From NCBI RefSeq assembly GCF_013817205.1, contig NZ_JACDDD010000028.1, positions 1 through 40,784 of the forward strand: a stretch of 40,784 nt of DNA. The letters run 5' to 3'. The notes below the pieces were generated by a model. That model searched no databases, was not told the origin of the DNA, and saw nothing but the letters and a program-made list of their open reading frames with translations. Source of the stretch: Polaromonas sp. (GTDB lineage Bacteria; Pseudomonadota; Gammaproteobacteria; Burkholderiales; Burkholderiaceae_C). This document shows, in pieces, positions 1 to 8,018 of this stretch (its first letter is position 1; every line of letters starts with the position of its first letter). The position numbers and the translations under genes were made by a program.

Positions 1-7
1 CCATAAG

Positions 8-24
8 GATTGTTGAAAACAATC
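8..24. terminator. Short hairpin downstream of the dehalogenase gene
   Basis: A perfect 7-bp inverted repeat (GATTGTT / AACAATC) with a 3-base loop lies about 25 bases beyond the stop codon of the minus-strand dehalogenase gene. It is AT-rich and has no clear T-run, so a terminator role is only a guess. Confidence 0.25.
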
Positions 25-46
25 AGGCGGGGCGGCGCAACAGGCA

Positions 47-759
47 TCAGCAGCCCAGCTGGTCGGCCAGCGTGAGAAAGTTCTTTGCATGCCAGGTGTT
101 GTCCGGATCGGGCGCCACGTCCTTGGGTCGCGATGCACCAAATTCGGTCGGCCGCTCGATGTACGCCGTTTGCAGGCCGCAGGCGCGCGCAGCCGCCAGG
201 TCGTCCTGGTGCGCCGCCACCAGCATCACTTGGTCCGGCGGCAGGTCGAACACCTTGGCCACACCCAGGTAGGTGGCCGGGTCGGGTTTGTAGGCGCGAA
301 AGACCTCGGCCGACAACACGCAGTCCCAGGGCAGGCCGGCACGTTTGGCCATGTCGGTGAGCAGGCCGATGTTGCCGTTGGACAGCGTGCAGATCGTGTA
401 GCGCGCTTCAGACGTGTCAGGCCCGCAACCACGTCGGGCCACGGGTCGAGTCGGTGCCAGGCACGGTTGAGGTGCTGGCGGTCGGCTTCATTCAAGTCCG
501 CCAGACCGAATTGCGGCAGGATGCGGTCGAGCACCATGCGGTGCAACTCGTCAATGCGCGTCCAGCCGAGTTCACCTGACATCACCCGCGCCATCGCCGG
601 GCGGTAGCCGGCGCGCCAGGCCAGCGCAAATTCACCGCCGTTCACGGCGGGGCGCAAAGCCTGCACTTCACGGTCGATGCTGCTGTGCCAGTCAACCACG
701 GTACCGAAGACATCGAAAGCCAGCACTTTGGCATCGGCAGGTTTTGGAGCTTTATTCAT
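47..759 (-). pseudogene. Haloacid dehalogenase type II (HAD family), frameshifted
   Basis: This would be a 2-haloacid dehalogenase-like hydrolase of the HAD superfamily, cytosolic, removing halide from short 2-haloalkanoic acids or acting on a related substrate. The N-terminal part reads from ATG 759 and contains the nucleophile motif LAFDVFGTVVDW (first Asp). The C-terminal part is in another frame and contains CTLSNGN (motif II) and YKPDPATYLGVA (motif III Lys), then VAAHQDDLAAAR (motif IV region), ending in TGA at 47-49. The two parts join cleanly as RLK/ARYTICTLSNGN if one base is restored beside position 406. About 237 residues would result, normal for the family. A real inactivating deletion and a sequencing error are equally possible. 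It is divergent from the PAS kinase. Confidence 0.8.
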
Positions 760-890
760 CGTGGCATTATGCGCAGGCGCCCCAGTATCAACCCTGATGC
801 GCGGGCCGCAGAAGCCGCGCCCGCAGGCGCTACACTGGTTTGGAATGTTCAAGGCTGGCGCCTGATACACGGCGACTCAGAAAGAGCCTC

Positions 891-3800
891 ATGAAGCCTG
901 TGGCCTGGAGACTGTTGTTGACTGGTTTGCGCACCCGGCTGGTTCTGGTGGCGCTGCTGGGCCTGCTGCCCTTGTTTGTGGCCGTGTTTTACCCCGCCTT
1001 GCTGCGATTCCATGGCAGGGAGGCCGGCACGGCGGTGCATGCCGGTCTGGTGTTTGCGCTGGCGGCCCTTGGCATGGTGCTGGCCGGCTGGGCCGCTGAC
1101 AGGCTGGTGCTTGCGCCCTTGCGCCGCCTGCAGCAGCAGGCTGCCCGTTTGCATGGCCTGTCCTCGCCCGAGGGTGACGCGGACTGCGAGCTGACTGCGC
1201 TGTCTCTTACGCTGCAACATCTGTCCGATCTGGTGGTGGCCCGTGGCCAGGAACTGGCAAGCACCGAAGACGCGCTGCAACTGGCGCGCGGCCGGCTGCG
1301 CAACGCGCAGCGCATCGGCCGGATCGGTAACTGGGATTTCGACATCGCCAGCAACCGGGTCTGGTGGTCAGATGAAACCCACGACATTTACGGGGTGGCG
1401 CGCAACGAGGCGGCTGGCGGATTTGAAGGCGTGCTTGCGCATGTGTTTCCCGATGACCGCGAGGCCTACGAAGCCGCGCAGAAGCATTTTTTTGCCGGAG
1501 ACGGCCCGTTGGATATAGAGCACCGCATCATCAGGGCGGATGGCGAGGTGCGCTGGGTGCGTGGGCTGGGCGAAGCGGTGCTCGATGCGCAGGGCAGGCC
1601 GGCCACGCTGTCAGGCACGGTGGAAGACATCACCGAGCGCAAGCTCGCCGAAGACGCCTTGCGCGCCAGCGAGGCCCAGTTTCGCATGTTGACTGACGCC
1701 GTGCCGCAGATTGTGTGCACCATGCGTGCCGACGGATGGCTCACCTATTTCAACCAGAAGTGGCTGAGCTACACCGGACTGCACATGGAAGAGAGCATGG
1801 GTCGGGGCTGGACGCAGTTGATTCACCCCGATGACAGGGCGCGTGTGGCACGTTGCTGGGAGGAAGTGCCGGCCGCCGGCGGAAGCTGGGAAACCGAATA
1901 CCGGCTGCGCCGCGCCGACGGCAGCTACCGCTGGATGCTGGGCCGCGCACACCCGCTGCCCGAGGTTCCCGGCCAGGCCACGAAATGGCTGGGCACCTTC
2001 ACCGACATCCACGCGCTGAAGGATGCGACCGATCTGCTCGAAAAGAACATGTTCATGAACCGCATTGCCGGCCGCATGGCGCGGCTGGGCAGCTGGACCA
2101 TTGACTTGCCGGAACGCAAGCTCACCTGGTCGGACGAAAACTGCGCCATTCATGAGGTGCCGCCCGGCTACCTGCCGGCGCTGGACGAAGGCATAGGCTA
2201 CTTTCTGCCGGAAGACCGGCCCACGGTGATCCGGCTGGTTGAGGCCTGTGCCCTACACGGTACGCCGTATGAATTCATTCTGCCCAAGATGACCGCAAAG
2301 GGGCGGCGCATCTGGGTGCGCTCATTGGGCGAGGCGGTGCGCGATGCCGACGGCAAGATCATCCGTCTGCAGGGCGCTTTCCAGGACATCACCGAGCAAA
2401 AGGCCGCCGAGGCGCGCACGCTGGCGCTGGAGGCACGCATGACCTCCACGCTGGAGAGCATCACCGATGGCTTCAGCCTGATGGACGCCGATTGGCGCTT
2501 CACCTTTCTCAACCGGCAGGCCGAGCACATGTTGCAGCGCCCGGCCGGCCAACTGCTGGGCAAGAACCTGTGGGAAGAGTTTCCTGATATCGTTGGCACG
2601 CCGGTCGAACGCGGCTACCGCGCGGCCGTGGCCGAGCAGCGCACCGCACGCTTCGAGGCTTTTTACCGGCCGCTGCGGACATGGTTTGTGTTTCACGTCT
2701 ATCCCACGCAAGCAGGCACGGCGGTGTACTTCCAGGACGTTACCGCGCGGCGCGAAGAGCAGGCTCAGTTGCACCTGCTGGAGACCGCTGTTTCGCGCCT
2801 GAACGACATGGTGGTCATCACCGAAGTGCGCAGCGGCGACTCGGGTAACACCCACGTGGTGTTTGTCAACGACGCCTTCGAGCGCCTGACGGGTTACAGC
2901 CGCGCCGAAGCCATGGGCCAGAGCGTGATGCTGCTGTGGGGAACAACGCACCAGCAGGCCGAGCTGAAGCGCATACGCGACGCCATGGACCGCAAACACC
3001 CCGTGCGCACCGAGATTTCGGTCCGAAGCAAGGGCGGCGCCCCGCTCTGGCTGGAGCTCGATATTGCTCCGATCGCCGGTGAAACTGGCAAGTTCAACCA
3101 CTGGGTGGCGGTGGGGCGTGACATCAGCGAGCGCAGGCAGCAGCAGCAGGAGATCCTCACGCTCAACAGCGAGCTGGAAGAGCGCGTGCTGCTGCGCACC
3201 GGCCAGCTTGCCGATGTCAACCGCGAGCTGGAGTCCTTTGCCTATTCGGTATCGCACGATCTGCGCTCGCCGCTGAACACGGTGGACGGTTTCAGCCAGC
3301 TGCTGCTCAAGAGCGATGGCGCCAACGTCAGCGACAAGGGCAAACATTATCTGGACCGTATCCGAGCCGGCGTGAAGCAGATGGGTGATTTGATTGAGGG
3401 CTTGCTGACCCTGGCGCACCTGTCACGTGACGAAATGCGCTCCGAGCAGGTGGATTTGTCGGTGCTGGCACGTACCATCGAGCAGGCGCAACGCGAGCGC
3501 GAGCCGCAGCGCTTGGTTCAACTCCATATCGACGACGGGCTGAGCGTCCATGGCGATCCACGCTTGCTGGCAGCCGTGTTGCAGAACCTGATTGGCAATG
3601 CCTGGAAGTTCAGCGCGCGCCAGCCGGTGGCGCACATCACGCTGGGGCGGCAGTCGGGAGGCGGCGGCGAAGAGGTGTTTTTTGTGCGCGACAACGGCGC
3701 CGGCTTCGACATGGCCTTCGCGCACAAGCTGTTTGGCATCTTCGAGCGCCTGCACTCACCCGGGGACTTTCCGGGCACCGGCATTGGCCTGGCCACCGTC

Positions 3801-3908
3801 AAGCGCGTGATCGAGCGCCACGGCGGCCGTATTTGGGCCGAAGGCAAGACCGGCGAGGGCGCGACCTTTTATTTCACTTTGGGGCGGCCGTTCAGGGGGT
3901 CGGCCTGA
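891..3908 (+). CDS. Membrane sensor histidine kinase with five PAS domains
   Basis: This is an orphan two-component sensor kinase of 1005 residues. ATG 891 is preferred to an upstream TTG at 840. Two hydrophobic segments (about residues 13-38 and 48-75) place the N-terminus in the inner membrane, with only a very short periplasmic loop. Five PAS/PAC units follow, at about 145-260, 264-376, 395-507, 515-626 and 630-755. PAC endings such as GTVEDITERK, GAFQDITEQK and VGRDISERR are visible. The HisKA motif SVSHDLRSPLNTVDGF gives phospho-acceptor His789. The HATPase domain shows NLIGNAWKFS (N box), DNGAGFDM (G1) and GTGIGLATVKRV (G2). There is no receiver domain and no response regulator gene nearby, so the partner must be encoded elsewhere. 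The many PAS domains suggest sensing of redox, light or small ligands, but no cofactor residues could be assigned. Confidence 0.93.
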   Translation: MKPVAWRLLLTGLRTRLVLVALLGLLPLFVAVFYPALLRFHGREAGTAVHAGLVFALAALGMVLAGWAADRLVLAPLRRLQQQAARLHGLSSPEGDADCELTALSLTLQHLSDLVVARGQELASTEDALQLARGRLRNAQRIGRIGNWDFDIASNRVWWSDETHDIYGVARNEAAGGFEGVLAHVFPDDREAYEAAQKHFFAGDGPLDIEHRIIRADGEVRWVRGLGEAVLDAQGRPATLSGTVEDITERKLAEDALRASEAQFRMLTDAVPQIVCTMRADGWLTYFNQKWLSYTGLHMEESMGRGWTQLIHPDDRARVARCWEEVPAAGGSWETEYRLRRADGSYRWMLGRAHPLPEVPGQATKWLGTFTDIHALKDATDLLEKNMFMNRIAGRMARLGSWTIDLPERKLTWSDENCAIHEVPPGYLPALDEGIGYFLPEDRPTVIRLVEACALHGTPYEFILPKMTAKGRRIWVRSLGEAVRDADGKIIRLQGAFQDITEQKAAEARTLALEARMTSTLESITDGFSLMDADWRFTFLNRQAEHMLQRPAGQLLGKNLWEEFPDIVGTPVERGYRAAVAEQRTARFEAFYRPLRTWFVFHVYPTQAGTAVYFQDVTARREEQAQLHLLETAVSRLNDMVVITEVRSGDSGNTHVVFVNDAFERLTGYSRAEAMGQSVMLLWGTTHQQAELKRIRDAMDRKHPVRTEISVRSKGGAPLWLELDIAPIAGETGKFNHWVAVGRDISERRQQQQEILTLNSELEERVLLRTGQLADVNRELESFAYSVSHDLRSPLNTVDGFSQLLLKSDGANVSDKGKHYLDRIRAGVKQMGDLIEGLLTLAHLSRDEMRSEQVDLSVLARTIEQAQREREPQRLVQLHIDDGLSVHGDPRLLAAVLQNLIGNAWKFSARQPVAHITLGRQSGGGGEEVFFVRDNGAGFDMAFAHKLFGIFERLHSPGDFPGTGIGLATVKRVIERHGGRIWAEGKTGEGATFYFTLGRPFRGSA

Positions 3909-3930
3909 GGGTTTCATGCGTGGGATACAA

Positions 3931-3985
3931 ATTCATGCAATAAAATGGTTGCATGATGCGTCCGGATGCTGCATCATTCATGCAA
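3931..3985. promoter_or_regulatory. Probable ArsR-type operator with repeated CATGCAA half-sites
   Basis: CATGCAA at 3934-3940 and its exact reverse complement TTGCATG at 3949-3955 form a 7-bp inverted repeat with an 8-base spacer. A third CATGCAA lies at 3979-3985. The 10-mer ATTCATGCAA occurs at 3931 and again at 3976, a 45-base direct repeat. TGATGC (3954-3959) and GCATCA (3971-3976) add a second inverted pair. The block is directly upstream of the SRPBCC-arsR pair, ending just before its Shine-Dalgarno sequence, so autorepression by the ArsR protein is the natural inference. Confidence 0.6.
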
Positions 3986-3999
3986 CAAGGAGATTGCAT

Positions 4000-4460
4000 A
4001 TGACTTCGTCTACCGACCGTATTGAAAAAAGCATCACGATCCAGGCGCCGCGCTCGCGTGTCTGGCGTGCGCTGGCCGACGCCGGAGAGTTCGGCAAATG
4101 GTTTGGCGCCAACCTGCAGGGCCAGGTTTTGTGCCGGGGCAGACCACCCGCGGAAACATCACCATCGCCGGTTTTGAACATGTGATGTTCGAGGCGCAGG
4201 TCGAACGCGTGGAGCCCGAATCGCTGTTCTCGTTTCGCTGGCATCCCTACGCCGTGGACCCCGGCACGGATTATTCGAAGGAACCGGCCACCCTGGTGGT
4301 GTTTGAGCTGAAAGACGCCGGCAGCGCGACCCTGCTCAGCGTGGTCGAGTCCGGCTTTGACAACTTGCCGGTCTCGCGCCGCGACCTGGCTTTCCGCATG
4401 AACAGCGGCGGCTGGGAGGGGCAGATGCGCAACGTCGACAAACATGTCACAACGAACTGA
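4000..4460 (+). pseudogene. SRPBCC/AHSA1-family protein, frameshifted
   Basis: This is an activator-of-Hsp90-ATPase-like SRPBCC domain protein, a small cytosolic fold with a hydrophobic ligand cavity whose members often pair with ArsR regulators. The start is ATG 4000, with AAGGAG at 3987-3992. The first frame gives SITIQAPRSRVWRALADA and EFGKWFGANLQGQ. The reading then moves to another frame with FVPGQTTRGNITIAGFEH, LFSFRWHPYA and a C-terminal GGWEGQMRNVDKH, ending in TGA at 4458-4460. Restoring one T to the T-run at 4127-4130 gives a continuous protein of about 153 residues. Loss in a homopolymer makes sequencing error a real possibility. The 3' end overlaps arsR by 17 bases, implying translational coupling. 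Confidence 0.82.
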
Positions 4461-4785
4461 GACGCCGCCACCCACCGGCATGGCCGCGGTGTTTGCTGCG
4501 CTGGGCGACGAGACGCGGCTGCGCCTGGTGGCGGTGCTGTGTGTGGGCGGGGCGGTGTCGATTGCGCAGCTCACGGCCACCGCCGACGTCACCCGCCAGG
4601 CCGTGACACGGCATCTGCAGGTGCTGGCCGACGCCGGCTTGGTGCGCGATGTGAAAGTCGGGCGCGAGCGCCTGTGGCAGTTCGAGCCGGGGCAACTCGA
4701 CGAGGCACGGCGTTCGCTGGCGCTGATCGCCCAGCAGTGGGACGACGCCCTGGCCCGGCTCAAGCTGGCGGTCGAGAAAGGCTAG
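4444..4785 (+). CDS. ArsR-family winged-helix transcriptional regulator
   Basis: This 113-residue DNA-binding regulator has the ArsR/SmtB helix-turn-helix. ALGDETRLRLVAVL marks the first helices, and DVTRQAVTRHLQVLADAGLV is the recognition helix with the start of the wing. It has none of the usual metal-binding Cys motifs of ArsR or SmtB (no ELCVCDL-like segment), so it is more likely of the non-metal type found next to SRPBCC genes. The ATG lies inside the end of the upstream gene (17-base overlap), so the pair is one operon. It probably controls that operon through the repeated half-sites upstream. Confidence 0.9.
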   Translation: MSQRTETPPPTGMAAVFAALGDETRLRLVAVLCVGGAVSIAQLTATADVTRQAVTRHLQVLADAGLVRDVKVGRERLWQFEPGQLDEARRSLALIAQQWDDALARLKLAVEKG

Positions 4786-4812
4786 AGAAGGGCTTGAGGA
4801 AGGGGCTGGTCC

Positions 4813-4845
4813 GGTGAGGCGGCCGCTGTTAACGGCCGCCTCACC
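4813..4845 (+). terminator. Strong hairpin downstream of arsR
   Basis: A perfect 13-bp GC-rich stem (4813-4825 with 4833-4845) carries a 7-base loop and is followed by only three T. It lies 28 bases after the arsR stop, in the gap before the convergent phasin-like gene, so it can serve as a terminator, although the T-tract is poor. Confidence 0.6.
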
Positions 4846-4852
4846 TTTCGGG

Positions 4853-4912
4853 ATGCTATCGATTTAATAGCTGCTGACCCATGCACGCAAAGGGCTGGCG
4901 CCACTTTTGACT
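4853..4912 (+). repeat. Dispersed repeat family 1, copy A
   Basis: About 60 bases matching the family pattern: a GCTAT...ATAGC hairpin (GCTAT 4855-4859, ATAGC 4867-4871), then GCTG, then an AGGGCTGGCGCC block, then TTTGACTT. This is the most divergent copy. It lies between the arsR terminator and the 3' end of the phasin-like gene. Confidence 0.7.
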
Positions 4913-4935
4913 TTGAAAAAGGCGGTTCAGGTGGA

Positions 4936-5460
4936 TCAGGCGGCTTTGGCGCGGCGCTGGCTGAAGGCCGAGGCACGCTTGGCGCTGACCGTGGTGACGT
5001 CGTCACCGGCGATCTTGCCGGCCAGGTCGGCGGTTTTCTGCTCGATTTGCGCGGCCAGCTTGCTCAGCGCCAGCGCGCCGGGTGCGGTGACCTGGGCAAT
5101 GGTGGACAGGGTGTTGACGCCGGTTTTTTCTTCAAACAAGGCGGCATTGGCAGAAGCGCGTTCGACGCCGGCTTCTGCGACCTTGACGAGCTGGTTCACC
5201 ACTTGCTGGGCACCGCTGCTGGTCAGGGTGAGGCCCTTGGTGTAATAAACGCTGAAAGCCAGTTGGGCGGCACGGGCGTTTTTGGCAGTTTCGGCCGTCA
5301 GTTCCGAGCGCGACTCACGCAGTGCCTTGTTCCAGCGCTGCTCCAGCAGGCTGACCACACGCTCGCCGCCGGCGCGGTAGGCGTCGATCACGTTTTTGGC
5401 GGTGTTGCCGTAGGCTTCGATCAGGTCATTGGCGACGGTGGAGAGGTTTTTTGCAGTCAT
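4936..5460 (-). CDS. Phasin-like helical protein
   Basis: A 174-residue, almost entirely helical, Ala-rich protein without a signal peptide. The start is ATG 5460, preceded by AAGGA. The pattern of amphipathic helices, with segments such as LIEAYGNTAKNVIDAY and YYTKGLTLTSSGAQQVV and a Lys/Arg/Ala-rich tail ending RRAKAA, resembles the phasins that coat polyhydroxyalkanoate granules in Burkholderiales. The basic Ala-rich tail might instead bind nucleic acid. No polyhydroxyalkanoate synthesis gene lies nearby, so the assignment rests on sequence character only. The gene is monocistronic, with family-1 repeats on either side (copy A 3', copy B 5'). Confidence 0.6.
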   Translation of the reverse strand: MTAKNLSTVANDLIEAYGNTAKNVIDAYRAGGERVVSLLEQRWNKALRESRSELTAETAKNARAAQLAFSVYYTKGLTLTSSGAQQVVNQLVKVAEAGVERASANAALFEEKTGVNTLSTIAQVTAPGALALSKLAAQIEQKTADLAGKIAGDDVTTVSAKRASAFSQRRAKAA

Positions 5461-5610
5461 GGGGTTTCCTTGGTTGATGGGGAAGAATTACGAAGATGAG
5501 CCATCATCAGGGTTTGTACTAGTGGCTGCAACCTAAGCGCTAGAGGTGCCTGCCCAGAACAAGGCATGTGGTGACAGACGCCAAAAAAAGGCGCAATGAG
5601 GTCGCTTCTT

Positions 5611-5672
5611 TTGCTATTGTTTTAATAGCTGCATGCGCTTTATGGACGGGGGCTGAGGCCCGATTTGACTTG
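5611..5672 (+). repeat. Dispersed repeat family 1, copy B
   Basis: GCTATT (5613-5618) and AATAGC (5624-5629) form a perfect 6-bp hairpin. GCATGCGC, GGACGGGGGCTGAGGCCC (second hairpin, GGGC / GCCC around TGAG) and GATTTGACTT follow. It lies between the stop of the M23 peptidase gene and the upstream region of the phasin-like gene. Confidence 0.85.
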
Positions 5673-5676
5673 TAAC

Positions 5677-6558
5677 TCAGGCCAGAAACAGCGCCGGGTC
5701 CACCATGGTGCGGTTGAGCATCACGCCCCAGTGCAGGTGCGGGCCGGTGACGCGGCCGCTTGCGCCCACTGCGCCCAGCCGTGCGCCGGTGGCCAGCAGT
5801 TCGCCTGGCTGCGCGTCCATGGCGCTGAGGTGGCAGTACATGCTGAGCAGGCCGCCGCCGTGGTCCAGCCAGACCGTGCCGCCGTTGAAAAAGTAGTCGC
5901 CGGTGTCAATGACGCGCCCCGGCAACGGCGCCACCACTGGCGTGCCGGTAACGGCCGCGATGTCCATGCCGCTGTGGGGGGTGCGCGCCTGCCCGTTGAA
6001 GACGCGCCGCAGCCCGAAAGAGCTGGACTTGCGTCCCGGCACTGGCACGCTCATGCGCAGGGACGCGGGCAGCGGCTGGCTGAAGGTCGCCATCACGCCT
6101 TGCTGGTGCGCGCGCTCGCGCTCATAACGCGCCAGATCTTCGGGCGACAGGTCCACCGTGCGCGGTGAGACCTTGAGGTGTTGTTCACCGTAACGCTTGG
6201 GGACGATGCTGTAGCTGATCTGGCGCAGGCCGTCTTCAGGCGTTCGCACATCGATGCTGGCTTCGCCCGCCGCCGCTGCCAGCGGGATGCCGACCAGCGC
6301 CGTCCAGGCGATCATGTCGCCCACTACCAGCAGCGGCACGTCGCCCTGGTGCACCACCGGCCGCTGCGCCGAAGCGCTCAGGGGCAGCCGCGCCACGCCG
6401 CCCGGCACATGCAAGGCGCGTGGCCAGACGGTTGAATCGGACGATGTGGCCCCAAAGCCTGTCACGGGCGGGGCCATCAGGCCCAGTGCAGCCAGCAGCG
6501 CCTTGCGGCGCGAGATCTCAGGGCTGGCGGGGCCTCGGTGGCCAGATGAAGAAATCAC
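5677..6558 (-). CDS. M23-family (LytM-type) metallopeptidase, exported
   Basis: A zinc peptidase-fold protein of 293 residues that would cut peptidoglycan cross-links in the cell envelope, or act as a regulatory LytM factor. GTG 6558 is used because it keeps the N-terminal SRRKALLAALGLMAPP segment, a signal peptide with a twin-arginine-like pair. The M23 domain is C-terminal. SSSFGLRRVFNGQ leads to HSGMDIA (first His and Asp zinc ligands), and GPHLHWGV carries the HxH pair, so the catalytic ligands appear complete. The middle (about 60-160) is a less conserved N-domain. The start lies 15 bases after the stop of the small hypothetical gene, so the two are likely co-transcribed. Confidence 0.9.
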   Translation of the reverse strand: MISSSGHRGPASPEISRRKALLAALGLMAPPVTGFGATSSDSTVWPRALHVPGGVARLPLSASAQRPVVHQGDVPLLVVGDMIAWTALVGIPLAAAAGEASIDVRTPEDGLRQISYSIVPKRYGEQHLKVSPRTVDLSPEDLARYERERAHQQGVMATFSQPLPASLRMSVPVPGRKSSSFGLRRVFNGQARTPHSGMDIAAVTGTPVVAPLPGRVIDTGDYFFNGGTVWLDHGGGLLSMYCHLSAMDAQPGELLATGARLGAVGASGRVTGPHLHWGVMLNRTMVDPALFLA

Positions 6559-6573
6559 GGTGCAGCGAATGCC

Positions 6574-6792
6574 TTACGCCTTTTCCCAGACGATCTTGCC
6601 GTCGCGCAAATAGTCGTCAAACTGGGATTTGGGAATGGCCGCCAGCCCGGCCACGCCGTCACCGGCATCCCAGCTCAGGGTGGCGCTGTCCGGCTCCAGG
6701 CCCACTTCCACACGACCGGGTGGAATGACGATGGGCGCGCCGTCACCAGGGGTAAATGTCACGTCACCGAAGATGGTTGCGAATTGGGGCAT
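6574..6792 (-). CDS. Conserved hypothetical protein, 72 residues
   Basis: Not recognised as a named family. It is a small acidic soluble protein from ATG 6792 with a good AAGGA Shine-Dalgarno sequence. It has no signal peptide, membrane segment or Cys. A beta-rich N-terminal part (VTFTPGDGAPIVIPPGRVEV) precedes a short segment ending in FDDYLRDGKIVWEKA. It precedes the M23 peptidase gene by 15 bases on the same strand, so a role with it in the envelope is possible but unproven. Confidence 0.7.
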   Translation of the reverse strand: MPQFATIFGDVTFTPGDGAPIVIPPGRVEVGLEPDSATLSWDAGDGVAGLAAIPKSQFDDYLRDGKIVWEKA

Positions 6793-6890
6793 GGTTTTTC
6801 CTTGAAGGTTGGGCTATCAGTTCAGGCCATTAGGCACGAGCACTGGCCTGGTATGTGGCAGTCAAAAGCGCGTTCTCACCAGCTTGCAGC

Positions 6891-7748
6891 TCAGTCGCAG
6901 CTCGTGCCCGCCGCGCGGCGAAAGCTTGCGCCTTGTGCCAGCGCCATGTTGCCTTGCGCGGCGCTGATGCGCAATACATCGTCTGCGGCCTGCAGCACCA
7001 GCTCGCCGCTGCTTCCCGCAGGCGTGCGCAGCTCACTGCCGCTGATGGTGCCGGCCAGCTCGCGTGTGCGTTTGCCCCAGCCCAGCGTGCCGGTAAAGGT
7101 CTGGTAGGTCTGGGTGAGCCTGATACTCGCGCCGCGCAGCAGCCCGCTGGCGCACCACAGCCCGTCCACCCGGGCAGGCACGGTCCACAAATGAACCTTG
7201 CTCGACTTTTCGCGGCCCACCGCCTTGTCAGGCACAGCCACCACGGTGGTGCGGTCGGGCTTCCAGTCGCCCATGTCCCAGTCGTGCGAGACGATGCGTG
7301 TGCCCGGCTTGAGCGCCAGGAGTTTTGGACGAAGTTGCAGGTTGTACTCGGGCAGCAAATACATGGTGATCACGCTGGCCGGTGCCAGGTCGGTCTTGAA
7401 CAGGTCCTGCAGCCGAAACTCGGTCCTGTCCGCTACGCCCGCGTTGCGCGCGTTGGCCTTGCTTTTCTCCACCAACGTCGGGTCAATTTCGACCCCGAGG
7501 CCGGTCGCTTCAAATTTCCTGGCTGCAAGAATCACGATGCGCCCGTCGCCGGATCCGAGGTCAATCACATGGTCGCCGCGCTGGACGCCGGCGATGCTCA
7601 GCATTTCCAGCGTGACCTTGTCGGGGGAGGTGATGAACGGGACTTCTTCGAGGGTTTGGGCTTGGGCATGGGTGGTCATTGATGCACACAGAGTTGCAGC
7701 GATGAGCAGCGGCGACAAGAATTTACCGGGTGGTGTGAATTTCAGCAT
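6891..7748 (-). CDS. Exported class I SAM-dependent methyltransferase-like protein
   Basis: The protein has 285 residues from ATG 7748; a longer form from ATG 7772 is possible. The chosen start gives a clean signal peptide, hydrophobic FLSPLLIAATLCASMTT then AQAQ, so the product would be periplasmic, which is odd for an enzyme needing S-adenosylmethionine. The Rossmann motif VIDLGSGDGRIVILAA is intact, with GVEIDP as motif II and a VITMYLLPEYN segment. A C-terminal beta-rich region of about 90 residues follows (RLTQTYQTFTGTLGWG). Such exported methyltransferase-like proteins occur in many Burkholderiales with unknown substrate. The signal peptide may really be a membrane anchor. It is divergent from the hemerythrin gene. 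Confidence 0.8.
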   Translation of the reverse strand: MLKFTPPGKFLSPLLIAATLCASMTTHAQAQTLEEVPFITSPDKVTLEMLSIAGVQRGDHVIDLGSGDGRIVILAARKFEATGLGVEIDPTLVEKSKANARNAGVADRTEFRLQDLFKTDLAPASVITMYLLPEYNLQLRPKLLALKPGTRIVSHDWDMGDWKPDRTTVVAVPDKAVGREKSSKVHLWTVPARVDGLWCASGLLRGASIRLTQTYQTFTGTLGWGKRTRELAGTISGSELRTPAGSSGELVLQAADDVLRISAAQGNMALAQGASFRRAAGTSCD

Positions 7749-8018
7749 CTGGATATTGTGATGCCGGTTCATGCAGCCGCTGTCAATTGGATCCGGTTCT
7801 TGCAACGCGGTTGGTTGCACCGTGTTTATTTGTTCCAACAAGCATGCAAGTTGCACTGGAGACGGCCCAGCGTATTTCGTCCTACAAAAAGATCAACGAC
7901 GTCCCACACGACCGCCCCCGGGCCGCTACCTAGAGTCGTTTTGTGTCTGGCAGCCCCACGTGCAAAAAAGACCGCTGGCACCGTGAAACATACCCACCAC
8001 CATACCAAGGAACCCACC

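Noticed and set aside
840-890. Upstream TTG start for the PAS kinase
   Set aside because: ATG 891 begins just before the first membrane segment and the 17 extra residues look unrelated to a signal or anchor.
5571-5595. GCC-A7-GGCG hairpin upstream of the phasin-like gene
   Set aside because: A 4-bp stem with an all-A loop is too weak to call a terminator.
6830-7036. Alternative minus-strand frame running past the end of the methyltransferase
   Set aside because: It could be a frameshifted C-terminus, but the main frame ends in a plausible final strand and no family motif continues in the other frame.
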